Positions 48,927-59,036 of a stretch of 64,000 nt of DNA are shown in pieces (positions within the stretch are counted from its first letter, which is position 1; the number at the start of each line of letters is the position of its first letter). A model generated the notes under the pieces. The model did no database searches. It was not told where the DNA came from and saw only the letters and a list, made by a program, of their open reading frames with translations. The position numbers were made by a program, and so were the translations under genes. This DNA is from Rhizobium sp. G21. GTDB lineage: Bacteria; Pseudomonadota; Alphaproteobacteria; Rhizobiales; Rhizobiaceae. Where the stretch lies: NCBI RefSeq assembly GCF_014158035.1, contig NZ_JACFXW010000001.1, forward strand, positions 1,674,001 through 1,738,000, given 5' to 3'.

Positions 48927-49031
48927 GACGGCCTCGCAATAACCCGTTTCATATGCAGGGCGTCATTAACGCCCGGCGGCACAGACTGTGCAAGCGAAAA
49001 TTTCCAGGCCTCACGCCCCGGTGGGAAAGCA

Positions 49032-50010
49032 TCAGCGGAAGCGCGTTTCGCCCAGCGGCGCGCCGCGCGCGAGGGCCGCCGCGAGGGCTGCGCGCTGAGC
49101 CGGGACGATTTCCACCAGCGGGGCCAGCAGCGGCGATATCTCGGGATAAGCCCAGTCGCGATCCGGTCCGATCAGCCGCACCGCGCCGCCCGCGCCGCGA
49201 ATATCCTCGGCAAGGGCGAGATTGGCGGTCAGATCGATATCCTTCGGGGCAAAGCCGATGACCTGGAATGCGCGGCCGACCGCCTCGATCGGACCATGGC
49301 GGAAAATGCCGCCCGTCATCGGCGTGGCGGACATATGCGCGATTTCATGAAACCAGAGCGCCGCAGCGCGGGCGGAGCCGACCGAGGGGCCGCGTCCGAG
49401 CACATAGAGCGGACCATCGTCCTTGGGGAAATCGCCTTCCATCGGCACGGACACCAGCGCCTGCACCGCCTGCAACGCCGGCTCGAAATCGCCGCTCCAG
49501 CAGGCCGGGACGCCCCGACAGCGACAGCAGCACCGCCATCGCTCCCATATAGGTCTGCACGGCGAATACGGTGTCGCGCGGACTGCCGACGATCAGCGGC
49601 AGATGCGCGCGGCGGGCGAGCGCGCCCGGCTCCTCGTTGGTGACGCCGATGGTGATGGCGTTGAGCTCGGTCATCGCATCCAGCAGTTCGACCGTCTCGT
49701 TCGTCTGCCCGGACTGGGAGATGACGACGACAACGGCATTGCGGCAAAGCAGGAGACGATGCCGGACGAGTTCACCCGTCTCGATCAGATTGGCGTTCAC
49801 GCCCATCGCCGAGAGGTGATAGACGAGCGGCACGGCGACATGAAAAGACGCGCCCATGCCGGTCACGATCACCGGACGGCCGCTGAGCACGGTCGCCCGC
49901 GCGCCGTCGAGCGCCATTCGCCCTTCGCCGAACATTCGGTCCAGAACGATCGAGAGCGCCTGAGGTTGATCCTGGACATCGCGTTCGACGGTTCTGGGCG
50001 TTCTGGACAT
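49032..50010 (-). pseudogene. SIS domain sugar isomerase-like protein, frameshifted
   Basis: Two-SIS-domain protein: VIVTGMGASFHVAVPLVYHL, VVVISQSGQTNETVELLDAM, then after the break LYVLGRGPSVGSARAAALWF and MTGGIFRHGPIEAVG. The frame changes at the G run 49507-49509 (an extra base); removing it gives RPACWSGDFEPALQAVQ and 325 residues in all. Related to GlmS isomerase or fructosyl-amino-acid deglycase (FrlB-like) proteins; the substrate is open. Start ATG 50010, MSRTPRTVERDVQDQPQAL. May be sequencing error. Confidence 0.8.
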
Positions 50011-50182
50011 GAAGACGGGGCCTTTGCATATCGAGCATGAGCGGCGACAAGACGCGGGGGCCGCCAGCTTCCGCCAGAAATAGCGGAAAGCCGAGACGAA
50101 CACAAAGCGCGTCGACGCATGTGACATATGCAGGAAATGCAGCCGTTCGGGCTGCGGTTCCACGAGGGGTTTACCGGACTTG

Positions 50183-51592
50183 CTAGGTTCCCAGCGCCTG
50201 GACCGCGCCGCCGATCGCCAGCACCCGCTCGTCCTGGAAACGATGACCGACAATCTGGAGGCCGACCGGCAGGCCATCGGGCGTGAAGCCCGCGGGGACC
50301 GACAGAGCCGGGCTCTGCGGCAAGAGATTGAAGGGGCACGTCATATCGAGGCCGGTAAAACGGTGGTGTTCGTCGTCGCCGACAAAGTCGTCGTCGATAC
50401 GCTCAACGCTCGGCGCGGGAATGGCGCAGGTCGGACAGAGCAAGGCTTCGCGCCCTGTCAATATCGTCGCGAGTCCCCGCCACATCTCTGTGCGCAGAAG
50501 TTCTATGCGCTTGATGTCGACGGCGCCGAGCCTCAGGCCGCACTCGATCAGCTTGACGATTTCCGGATCCATCCGATCGCGCCAGGCTTCCAGCCGTTCG
50601 CCGAAATAGGCGGCCATGAACACGCACCAGAGATCGTACCAGCGATCATTGACGGCGCGGGTCCAGCCGAGATCCACTTCTTCGATCATTGCGCCGGCGC
50701 GGCGCATGCGCTCCACCGTCTCGGCGATCGCCTGGCGGACGCCGGCGTCGATCCGGTAATAGCCTAGGTCGTAAGAAAGCGCGAAGCGCCGACCGCGCAG
50801 GTCGAGCGTCTGACATTGTGCGGCGTCGAAGCCGATGGGCGCCGAGGACATGTCCTCATCGCTCGGGCCGGACGCGGCGGCCATGAAAGCTACGGCGTCC
50901 TCTGTGCGACGGGCCAGCGGGCCGAAATGCGAGATATCGTCCAACTGGCTCGGCAGGATGGTCATGGGAATGCGCCCGAAACTGGGCTTCAGCCCGACCA
51001 CGCCGCAGAAGGCGGCGGGGATGCGGACCGAGCCGCCCATGTCCGTGCCCTCGGCAAAGGGTACGACGCCCGTGGCCACCGCCACCGCCGAGCCGCCGGA
51101 CGAGCCGCCCGATGTCCGCGAAAGATCCCAGGGATTGCGGGTGACGCCGAAGCGCGGGCTCACGGTGAAACTCGAAAAGGCGAATTCCGGCGTCGTGGTC
51201 TTGCCCATCAGAATCGCGCCGGCGGCTTCGAGGCGCCGCACCACCAAAGCGCTTTCATCGGGTGTCCAGTCGCCCGAAGACCAGGAGCCGAGCGTGGTTA
51301 TATCGCCCTTGGTCGGCGTGAGATCCTTGGCGGCGAAGGGCACGCCGATCAGCGCGCCCATGACGTCGCCGCGCGCGACCGCGGCATCCGCGACCACAGC
51401 CGCCGCCATGGCCTGGTCTTCGCGGATTAAAGCGAAGCAGTTGGCAGCTTTTTGAGCGATGCGCGCCCGGCGCAGGCTCTCGACCATGATGTCGACGGCC
51501 TTGAAGCGGCCGGAGCGCACGCCCTCGGCGATCTCCAGAGCCGGCAGGTCCAGCGCATGGCGATCGAAGCTGATTTCCATTGCCTTTTTCAT
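50183..51592 (-). CDS. Amidase signature family protein
   Basis: 469 residues. The Ser-cis-Ser-Lys triad is visible: Lys in GVPFAAKDLTPTKG, Ser in SGGSSGGSAVAVATGVVP and the second Ser in GTDMGGSVRIPAAFCG. Hydrolyses an amide; substrate unknown. Start ATG 51592 or 51580 (neither has a strong ribosome-binding site); the frame further up to 51880 is opposite the luxR gene and rejected. Divergent from luxR, which may control it. Confidence 0.9.
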   Translation of the reverse strand: MKKAMEISFDRHALDLPALEIAEGVRSGRFKAVDIMVESLRRARIAQKAANCFALIREDQAMAAAVVADAAVARGDVMGALIGVPFAAKDLTPTKGDITTLGSWSSGDWTPDESALVVRRLEAAGAILMGKTTTPEFAFSSFTVSPRFGVTRNPWDLSRTSGGSSGGSAVAVATGVVPFAEGTDMGGSVRIPAAFCGVVGLKPSFGRIPMTILPSQLDDISHFGPLARRTEDAVAFMAAASGPSDEDMSSAPIGFDAAQCQTLDLRGRRFALSYDLGYYRIDAGVRQAIAETVERMRRAGAMIEEVDLGWTRAVNDRWYDLWCVFMAAYFGERLEAWRDRMDPEIVKLIECGLRLGAVDIKRIELLRTEMWRGLATILTGREALLCPTCAIPAPSVERIDDDFVGDDEHHRFTGLDMTCPFNLLPQSPALSVPAGFTPDGLPVGLQIVGHRFQDERVLAIGGAVQALGT

Positions 51593-51649
51593 GAGCGTTT
51601 CAAAGCATCGTGAACGCGATAGCGCGTTCTGAGGTCGGGGGAGAAGCGG

Positions 51650-52410
51650 ATGGATCAATCCGCGACGATGAATGAGGCGAAGCTCGCCGCCTTCGCTGCG
51701 ACTTTCGCCGAGGCGGTGACCGCGATCGGCGAAACTTCGTTTCCAGAACGTCTGGCGAAGGCTTTGCAGGCGCTTTCGCCTTTCGGAATGATGAACGGCT
51801 TCTATTACACCACGGACGGCGGAGCCGGCGATCTCCACAATATGCATGATCGCGAGCGGCACGGCGTGATCGTCGATCACTACCTCGACGGCGCCTATGT
51901 GCTCGACCCCTTTACGACGCGGTCAGAAGCGATGGCGGCGAGCGGCTTCTGGCCATGCGCGCGCTCGCGCCGGACGATTTTTTCGACAGCGAATATTTCC
52001 GCCGCCATTACCGGACGACGGGCATCATCGACGAAGTGGGTTTCGTGCTCTATCTCGGTCCCAACTCGACCGGCGTGCTCTCGGCGTCGCGCATGGAGGG
52101 CGAATCGCTGTTCAACGCCGACGACATCCGGCTTCTCAGCCTGTTCGCGCCGCTGATCTGCGCGGTCGCGCGACGACACTGGCAAGGTTCGGGAGACCGT
52201 GCGGCGGCCGGCGCGGCGCGCATCGAACATCCGCTTCTGACCAAGCGGGAGACGGAGATCGTCACCCTGATCCTTAAAGGCCATTCCAACCTCTCGATTG
52301 CAGCCGTTCTCGATCTGTCGCCGAATACGGTCAAGGTGCACCGGCGGCAGATCTATGCGAAGCTCAAGATCTCCAGTCAGGCCGAGCTTTTCCATCTGTT
52401 TCTCGCCTGA
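51650..52410 (+). pseudogene. LuxR family transcriptional regulator, frameshifted
   Basis: Corrected length 253 residues. The N-terminal half (FAATFAEAVTAIGETSFPER, HGVIVDHYLDGAYVLDPF) resembles an autoinducer-binding-like fold, without assurance that it binds homoserine lactone. The frame is lost at the T run 51911-51913; one added T gives PFYDAVRSDGGERLLAMRAL. The C-terminal LuxR helix-turn-helix is intact: LTKRETEIVTLILKGHSNLS, LSPNTVKVHRRQIYAKL. No luxI-type gene is in the window. May be sequencing error. Confidence 0.83.
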
Positions 52411-52428
52411 CGGGAGCCTTATCCCGGA

Positions 52429-53760
52429 TTATTCGGCGAAATCCATCTCCGGCGGGGCGCGGCGCAGACCACCCGTCAGATAGACGAGATAGACGGCGCC
52501 GACGGCTAGCCATACGAGACCGAGGATCTTGGCGTTGCCGTCGAGATTGCCGAGCAGATAGAGATCGCACACGGCCGCGACGGCGGGAACAACCAAGCCG
52601 ACGAGAACGCCCGAAGCGCGCACCTGCGCTTCGCCGCGCAGATAGAGGGCGATCACCGAGAGATTGACGGCGGTAAAGGCGAGGAAAGCGCCGAAATTGA
52701 TGAAGGAGGTCGAGGTGGTGATGTCCATGAACAGCGCCAGCAGACCGACAACGCCGACCATGACCAGATTGATCACCGGGGTGCGCCAGCGCGGATGAAG
52801 CCGCGCGAAGATCGCTTTCGGCAGGACATCGTCGCGGCCCATGGCGAAGAGCAGCCGTCCGACGCTCGCCTGTGCGGCGAGACCCGAGGTGAACTGTGCG
52901 ACGATGAGGGTGGCGAGGAAGATCGCCACGAAGGCGTCGCCGCCGATCTTGGCCGCGATTTCGGTGGCGGCGGAATCGACCGACTGGAACACTGCGCCGG
53001 GATGGGCGAGCTGCGTGACATAGGAGGAGAGCACGAAGATCGCGCCGCCCGCAACGGCCGTGATCAGAATGGCTTTCGGCATGGTGCGCGAGGGATCGCG
53101 CGTCTCCTCGGTCAGCGTCGAGACCGCGTCGAAACCCAGGAAGGAATAGGCCGCGATCGCCGCGCCGGCGATGGAGGCCGAGAAAGGCACGTCGGCCTTG
53201 AAGAAGGGTTCGACGGAGAGAAGACCGCCGGGGCCTTGCGCCGCGATGACATAGCGCGCCGCCAGCGCCACGAAGGCGACGAGCACGAGAAGCTGAACGG
53301 CCATCAGGATGAGATTGACGCGGCTCGCGAAGACGACGCCGACGACATTCACCAAAGTGGTCAGGAGAATGAAGGCGAGGATCCAGACGAAGGCCGGGAC
53401 ATCGGGAAAGGCGGAGGTGAGATAGGCGCCGCCGATCAGCCAGATGACCATGGGCAGGAAGAAATAGTCAAGCAGGACAGCCCAGCCGACCAGAAAGCCG
53501 ACATGGCCGTTCAGCGAGCGGCGCGCATAAGTATAGGCGGAGCCCGCCACAGGATAGACGCGCGCCATGACGCCGTAGCTGATGGCGGTCAGCAGGATGG
53601 CGCCGGCGGCGATCAGATAGGCCATCGGCGTGGTGCCGCCGCTGGTGGTTGCGAGCGCGCCGAACGTGCCGAACACGATCATCGGCGTCATGTAAGCAAG
53701 GCCGAACAGAACGACCGACCAGAGGCCGAGCGCGCGTTCGAGTTTGATAGGCTGGTTCAT
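52429..53760 (-). CDS. APC family amino-acid permease
   Basis: 443 residues with about 12 membrane segments; LYGLAYM-like start (LGLWSVVLFGLAYMTPMIVF), ARVYPVAGSAYTYARRSLN and FLGFDAVSTLTEETRDPSRT are typical APC (YhdG/PuuP-like) motifs. ATG 53760 with CGGAGG upstream; the longer frame to 53820 is not family-like. Convergent with luxR, 18 bp away. Confidence 0.92.
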   Translation of the reverse strand: MNQPIKLERALGLWSVVLFGLAYMTPMIVFGTFGALATTSGGTTPMAYLIAAGAILLTAISYGVMARVYPVAGSAYTYARRSLNGHVGFLVGWAVLLDYFFLPMVIWLIGGAYLTSAFPDVPAFVWILAFILLTTLVNVVGVVFASRVNLILMAVQLLVLVAFVALAARYVIAAQGPGGLLSVEPFFKADVPFSASIAGAAIAAYSFLGFDAVSTLTEETRDPSRTMPKAILITAVAGGAIFVLSSYVTQLAHPGAVFQSVDSAATEIAAKIGGDAFVAIFLATLIVAQFTSGLAAQASVGRLLFAMGRDDVLPKAIFARLHPRWRTPVINLVMVGVVGLLALFMDITTSTSFINFGAFLAFTAVNLSVIALYLRGEAQVRASGVLVGLVVPAVAAVCDLYLLGNLDGNAKILGLVWLAVGAVYLVYLTGGLRRAPPEMDFAE

Positions 53761-53811
53761 CTTCGCCTCCGGAGTTTTTCTTGGCGCCGTCAGACGCTTT
53801 CCTTTGAGAGG

Positions 53812-53833
53812 CCTCGCCACTTTTTAGGCGAGG
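53812..53833. repeat. Short inverted repeat upstream of the APC permease gene
   Basis: CCTCGCC (53812-53818) / GGCGAGG (53827-53833) around an 8-nt loop ACTTTTTA, between the permease start and the larger hairpin at 53862-53897. Confidence 0.5.
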
Positions 53834-53861
53834 CAGGCGACGATGATGTCGAATATGCGGC

Positions 53862-53897
53862 GACGGCGACATAACACCAAGGGGTTATGTCGCCGTC
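53862..53897. repeat. 14-bp perfect stem-loop between CoA-transferase and permease genes
   Basis: GACGGCGACATAAC (53862-53875) pairs exactly with GTTATGTCGCCGTC (53884-53897) around an 8-nt loop. It lies 65 bp after the CoA-transferase stop and 102 bp before the permease start; no T run on either side. Confidence 0.7.
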
Positions 53898-53961
53898 TGA
53901 AAATGCCGACACGAGACACGATCTGTCTTCGCTGCACGCGCCAGAAAAGGAGCGCCCGCGA

Positions 53962-55155
53962 TCAGACCTTGCTCGCGGCGATCACGCCCTGCGCCAGCAA
54001 CTGGTCGATGCGCGTCTCGTCATAACCGGCTTCCTTGAGGATCTCGCGGCTGTGCTCGCCGGCGAGCGGCGCGCCGCGTTCGACGGTGGACGGCGTCTTG
54101 GAGAAACGGATCGGAAAGCCCGGCGTCTTCACGCGTCCCTCGGTCGGATGGTCATATTCGACGAAGGAGCCGTTATGCTTGATCTGCGGGTCGTCGACGA
54201 GATCGCCGTAACCATAGACGGGACCGCACCAGATGTCGGCGGCGCGCAACAGTTCCAGCCATTCCGCCGATGACTTCGTCTTCAGCTTCTCGCGCGTCTT
54301 GGCGAAGATTTCATCGCGGCGGCTCCAGGTGTCGACCTCGTCGTTCATGGTCAGGAAGCTGTCTTCGCCGATCACCTCGCCCAAGGTTTTGAGCTTGGGG
54401 AAAGCGACGATGATGAAGCCGTCGGACGTCGCGAAAGCGCCGTAGGGCGCGCGAATATAGACATGCGCATGCGGCTCGGCGGAGCGTTTCTGCTCCTTCT
54501 TGCCGACCGTGAAGACGGAAAGCTCCTGCATCTGGATGGTGGTGATGGCGTCGAGCATGTTGACCTGCACCAACTGCCCCTCGCCGGTGCGCTCACGATG
54601 CAGCAATGCCGCGAGCACGCCCTCGAAGGCTGTATAGGCGGTGATCGCGTCGACCAGATATTGGCCGGCGGCCGTGGGCGGCTCGCCTTCGCGGCCCGCC
54701 GATAGCATGGCGCCGGACATGCCCTGCAGCACGAGATCCTGGCCCGGACGATCGACATATGGCCCGGTCTCGCCGTAGCCCGACATCGATACATAGATAA
54801 TCGACGGATTGATCGCAGACAAGCTTTCGTAATCGACGCCGAGACGCTTCGCGACCCCGGGCCTATAGTTCTGCAGGAAGACGTCGCAATCGCGCACGAG
54901 GTCCATCAGGACAGCCTTGCCTTCGGGCGCTTTCAGGTCCACCGCAAGCGACCGCTTGTTGCGATTGAGCGACAGGAACGACACGTTGACCCGGTTGCCG
55001 CCCGCCCCACCCGCCGAGACATGCCGCTGCCATTCGCCCGTTACGGGTTCGACCTTGACGACGTCGGCGCCGAGATCGCCCAGGCGCTGCGCCGCGAACG
55101 GCCCCGCCATGGCGATCGAGCAATCGAGAACGCGATAACCGCTGAGTACGCCCAC
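53962..55155 (-). CDS. CaiB/BaiF family CoA-transferase
   Basis: 397 residues, type III CoA-transferase. N-terminus GVLSGYRVLDCSIAMAGPFA, LNRNKRSLAVDLKAPEGK, and the catalytic Asp in YVDRPGQDLVLQGMSGAM. Moves CoA between carboxylic acids; formyl-/succinyl-CoA donors are typical but the substrate here is unknown. A LacI-type operator lies 65 bp upstream, and the LacI regulator gene is next on the same strand. Confidence 0.92.
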   Translation of the reverse strand: MGVLSGYRVLDCSIAMAGPFAAQRLGDLGADVVKVEPVTGEWQRHVSAGGAGGNRVNVSFLSLNRNKRSLAVDLKAPEGKAVLMDLVRDCDVFLQNYRPGVAKRLGVDYESLSAINPSIIYVSMSGYGETGPYVDRPGQDLVLQGMSGAMLSAGREGEPPTAAGQYLVDAITAYTAFEGVLAALLHRERTGEGQLVQVNMLDAITTIQMQELSVFTVGKKEQKRSAEPHAHVYIRAPYGAFATSDGFIIVAFPKLKTLGEVIGEDSFLTMNDEVDTWSRRDEIFAKTREKLKTKSSAEWLELLRAADIWCGPVYGYGDLVDDPQIKHNGSFVEYDHPTEGRVKTPGFPIRFSKTPSTVERGAPLAGEHSREILKEAGYDETRIDQLLAQGVIAASKV

Positions 55156-55219
55156 ATCTTCCTCCTACAGGTGCATTTGTGCTTGGCCTTACCCTACCCG
55201 CATTCCCGATCAGGTCAAG

Positions 55220-55233
55220 AGTGAGCGCTAACA
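55220..55233 (-). promoter_or_regulatory. LacI-type operator upstream of the CoA-transferase gene
   Basis: On the minus strand TGTTAGCGCTCACT, close to the LacI-family palindrome TGTTAGCGCTAACA (central AGCGCT intact). It lies between the lacI-type gene and the CoA-transferase gene. Confidence 0.65.
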
Positions 55234-55265
55234 TTTTGGATCGGATTTTTCTTTCGTGTTCGGCA

Positions 55266-56309
55266 TCAGGCGCTCTGCCGGATGACGAGTTCGTAGCCGA
55301 CATCGATACGCTTTTCGGCGGCGAGCTGTCCGCTCATCGCGGAAAGCAACATTTCGCCGGCTCTGCGGCCGATCTCGCCGGCAGGGATGCGGATGGTGGT
55401 CAGGGCCGGATTGAGGTGACGCGCCAATTCGAAATCGCCGAAGCCCGTAATCGCCAGCCTTTCGGGAACGGCGATCCCCTTCCGCTGGCTGACCAGCAAC
55501 GCGCCGGAAGCGAGAATATCGCTGGAAAAGACCAGGGCGTCGGCGTCGGGAATTTCCTTGAGCGCCCGTTCGAGCAGACGCGCGCCGGCATACATATCCG
55601 CGCCGCGGTCATGCTCTACGACCAACATCGGCTGTGGGTGCGCCGAGAGCGCCTGCATCGCTTCTACGAAGCCGGCGCGCCGTTCTTCGGCGCGCGTATC
55701 TCCGCGGGTCATGACGCCGCAGAACACTATCCGCCGCCGTCCCCGACGCGTCAGATGCTCGACGAGCAACCGCATCGGCTCTCGGTTCGAAAATCCGACG
55801 ACGCCATCCAGTGGATCTTGGATGAGATCCCATCCCTCGACCACGGGAATAGCCGCCCGTTTCAACAAAGCGGTGGTTTGACGACTGTGGCGCGCGCCGA
55901 CGATGAAGATGCCATCGGGCCGCCGGCCGAGAAGCCCGCGAATGACTTTCTCTTCCATGTCCAGATCGTAATTGGTGGCGCCGAGAAAAATCTGGTAACC
56001 GCCGGCGTCGAGAACCTCGGAAAATCCCTGGATCGTGTCGGCGAATACCGAGGCGGCGATGGTGGGAATGATGGCGGCCACCGTATGGCTGCGCTGAGAG
56101 GCGAGATGACTGGCGGTGAGATTGTGCACGTAATGGGTGCCGGCGATGGCCGCCCGGATCGCCTCGGCCGTCTTTTCGGTCACCGTGTCGGGAGCGCGCA
56201 GAAACCGCGACACGGTCTGCATCGACACGTTGGCGGCGCGGGCGACATCGGCCATGGTCGCGCCCTCGCTCTTGCGGCGCGGCCGGCGTTGCGGCGTCTC
56301 CTTCTCCAT
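55266..56309 (-). CDS. LacI family transcriptional regulator
   Basis: 347 residues. Helix-turn-helix at about residues 19-40 (ATMADVARAANVSMQTVSRF) and a periplasmic-binding-like effector domain (VAAIIPTIAASVFADTIQGF). The HTH resembles the GntR/gluconate-type LacI repressors. The ATG at 56309 has GGGAGAA upstream; upstream in-frame codons to 56372 are not conserved. Probably represses the CoA-transferase gene and itself. Confidence 0.92.
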   Translation of the reverse strand: MEKETPQRRPRRKSEGATMADVARAANVSMQTVSRFLRAPDTVTEKTAEAIRAAIAGTHYVHNLTASHLASQRSHTVAAIIPTIAASVFADTIQGFSEVLDAGGYQIFLGATNYDLDMEEKVIRGLLGRRPDGIFIVGARHSRQTTALLKRAAIPVVEGWDLIQDPLDGVVGFSNREPMRLLVEHLTRRGRRRIVFCGVMTRGDTRAEERRAGFVEAMQALSAHPQPMLVVEHDRGADMYAGARLLERALKEIPDADALVFSSDILASGALLVSQRKGIAVPERLAITGFGDFELARHLNPALTTIRIPAGEIGRRAGEMLLSAMSGQLAAEKRIDVGYELVIRQSA

Positions 56310-56412
56310 TCCGTTCTCCCGCCTCGTCCTGTTTCCCAAACCAATCCGAGCCATGCAGCATTGATACGCCAATGCTCACCTCACGCGCGTCCGCCAAGAT
56401 TTCATAGAAGAT

Positions 56413-59015
56413 GTGAACGGATTGTTTAGGCCGCACAGCGATGATCCATGTTTCAGAGCGCGGAATGGACTCGATGCCAAGCAGAACAATACAAACCAGC
56501 GAGTTGACGGCGTGAAACCACTGCCTGCGCCACGCACATTGCCCGATTGGATCGTGACAGAGATACTCTCTGCGCTCGACTTGTTGCCGGCGCCTGCGGT
56601 TTTGGTCGACGAGCGGTTGCGAATATCCGGCGCCAATGAAGCGGCGCGTCTGCTTCTGCCGTCGATATCAGCATCGTCTTCACTTCTGGACCAGGCGGCC
56701 GTCGAAGACGGTGACAAGCTGCGCAACCTGGTCATCCTGTGCCTCGATAGTCCCCGCAGCGCCGCGGGCCTCGATCTAAAACTCGGATCGGCGGCCGCGG
56801 AGCGCAAGTGGCGCAATCTTCAGGCCAAACCAGTCCCCGGATTTCAAGGTTTTTTTGTCGTCACCATCCTCGATATCCACGCCGCAAAGACGACGCAGAT
56901 CGAAACGCGCCACTGGGAAGAACGCTGGAACGCGGCTCTGGTCGGCTCCGATCTCGGCGTCTGGGATCACGATATTAGGCGCGGCATCTATTTCTATTCC
57001 GGCAAATGGAAAGAAATTCGCGGGCTACAACGCGATAGCGACGTCGAAGCGGACTACGAAACCTGGATAGGCGCCGTCCATCCAGACGACCGCGACCGTG
57101 TCCGCAGCTATATCGAAAAACAGGCGGCGGGCGATCTGTCGGTCACGTCTTGCGAATATCGGGAGCGGCGCGCCGACGGCGAATATGTGTGGATCGAATG
57201 CCGTGGCGCCTGCTTCGAGACTTTCTCCGACGGGACCGCCGCCCGCATCATCGGCACCGACCTCGACATAACCGCGCGAAAGGAAGCCGAGGGACAGATC
57301 GAGAGGCTGAAACAGCGTTTCGAACTGGCGTTGGAGGCCACGCGAATCGGGGTCTTCGAAGCCGACATCGCCGACCAGACCGTGCAATTCGACGACACGC
57401 TTCTTGAGATTTTGGGCTTCCTCCCGGCTCGAACATCATGGGAGGAGACGACTGGCTGCACATCATCCATCCCGACGATCATGTCGCAGCGACGCGGCGC
57501 ATCGACGATGGAACGGCATCCGGAACCGACTTCTCGAATGAATTCCGGATCATTCGCCCCAGCGACGGAGCCCTGCGGCATATTCGAGCGCGGGCGGCTC
57601 GCTTCGTGGACGGCAATGGCCGGCAGAAGATCATCGGCGCCAATTGGGATGTGACCGACGACATTTCGGTTCGCGACGAGCTGGAGCGCGCCAAGGTTCT
57701 CGCGGAGACCCGCAACACCGAGCTCGAAACCATTCGCACCCGCCTGGAATTCAATGCGCTTCACGACGATCTGACAGGGCTTCCGAACCGGCGCTACCTC
57801 GACGAGACGCTGGCGCGTCGCTCGGGAACCGCAGGCCTGGCCATCCTTCATATCGATCTCGACCGTTTCAAGCAGATCAACGACACGCTCGGGCATCGCG
57901 CCGGCGACTTCATGCTGGGCCATACCAGCGCCGTTCTCAGATCCACGGCCGGGCCGGCCGATTTCGTCGCCCGGATCGGCGGCGACGAATTCGTCATCGT
58001 CTCCCCGTTCGAAGGCAATCTCTGCCGGCTGCAGGCCATGGCGACGCGGATCATCGACCAGTTGCGCGCGCCGGTTCATGTGGACAAGACGCCCTGCCGC
58101 GTCGGGGCCAGCGTCGGGATCGCCTTCGACGCGCGGTCGGATTGCGACGCGACGCAATTGCTGCAGAACGCCGACATGGCGCTCTATCGCGCCAAAAGCA
58201 ACGGCAAGAACCGCTACGAATTCTTCACCATCGAACTGCAGGACCAGATCGTGGTCAAGAAGCGGGTGTCGGACGAGATCCTCGCTTCGCTGGAACGTGG
58301 TGAGTTCATCCCCTACTTCCAGCCGCAATTCGATGCGCAGAGCCTCGATCTCGCCGGTCTCGAAACGCTGGCGCGCTGGGCCCATCCGCTCGAGGGCATC
58401 TTGCCGCCGGCAGCCTTCCTGGCCATTGCCGAGGAGCTCGACGTTGTTTCGGCGATCGATGCGATGGTGATGGAAAAAGCGCTCGACCACATGAAGGCGC
58501 TCGGCGCATCGGCGCCGAAGATCTCTTTCAACATCTCCGTCCGGCGGCTGAGCGATCCCGAACTGATGACCAAGCTGGACAGGTTGCCGATACCGCCGGA
58601 GAAAATCTCGTTCGAATTGCTGGAAACGATCTTCCTCGACGAAAGCGAAGGCGATCTCGCCGCCAATATCGAGGCGCTGCGCAGTCGCGGCTTCGGCCTT
58701 GAAATCGACGACTTCGGCTCCGGCCACGCCTCGGTCATCGGTCTTCTCAAGGTCAAGCCGCATACTCTGAAGGTCGACCGCGCCTTGATCAAGCCGATCG
58801 TCGAAAACCGGGAACAACGCCAACTGGTGGAGGCGATCATCGGCATCGGCCATTCGCTGGGCATGAAGGTGACGGCGGAAGGGGTGGAAACGTCCGCTCA
58901 TATCGATCTGCTGCGCGATATGAATTGCGACCTGCTCCAGGGCTTCGCCCTCGCCAAGCCGATGAGTTATACGGACCTGCGCGGCTTCATCGCGCGGGAA
59001 GACTGGCGGCGCTGA
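56413..59015 (+). pseudogene. PAS-GGDEF-EAL cyclic-di-GMP protein, frameshifted
   Basis: Corrected length about 867 residues from a GTG at 56413 (start uncertain; a GTG at 56512 is an alternative). Two or three PAS modules (GVWDHDIRRGIYFYSGKWKE; then, after the break at the C run 57423-57425, MGGDDWLHIIHPDDH), a GGDEF domain with intact GGDEF in ARIGGDEFVIVSP, and an EAL domain whose signature reads ETL (GLETLARW) but with DDFGSGHAS and AEGVET intact. Makes and/or degrades cyclic di-GMP. No membrane segment. May be sequencing error. Confidence 0.85.
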
Positions 59016-59025
59016 GCGCCGCCAG
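59003..59025. terminator. Bidirectional hairpin between convergent genes
   Basis: CTGGCGGCGC (59003-59012) pairs with GCGCCGCCAG (59016-59025); the 3-nt loop is the TGA stop codon of the GGDEF-EAL gene. It separates that gene from the convergent aldehyde dehydrogenase gene. No T run. Confidence 0.65.
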
Positions 59026-59036
59026 CAAGACAATCA

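Noticed and set aside
51650..52410. Quorum-sensing LuxR paired with a synthase
   Set aside because: No luxI-type gene nearby, and the N-terminal domain alone does not prove homoserine-lactone binding.
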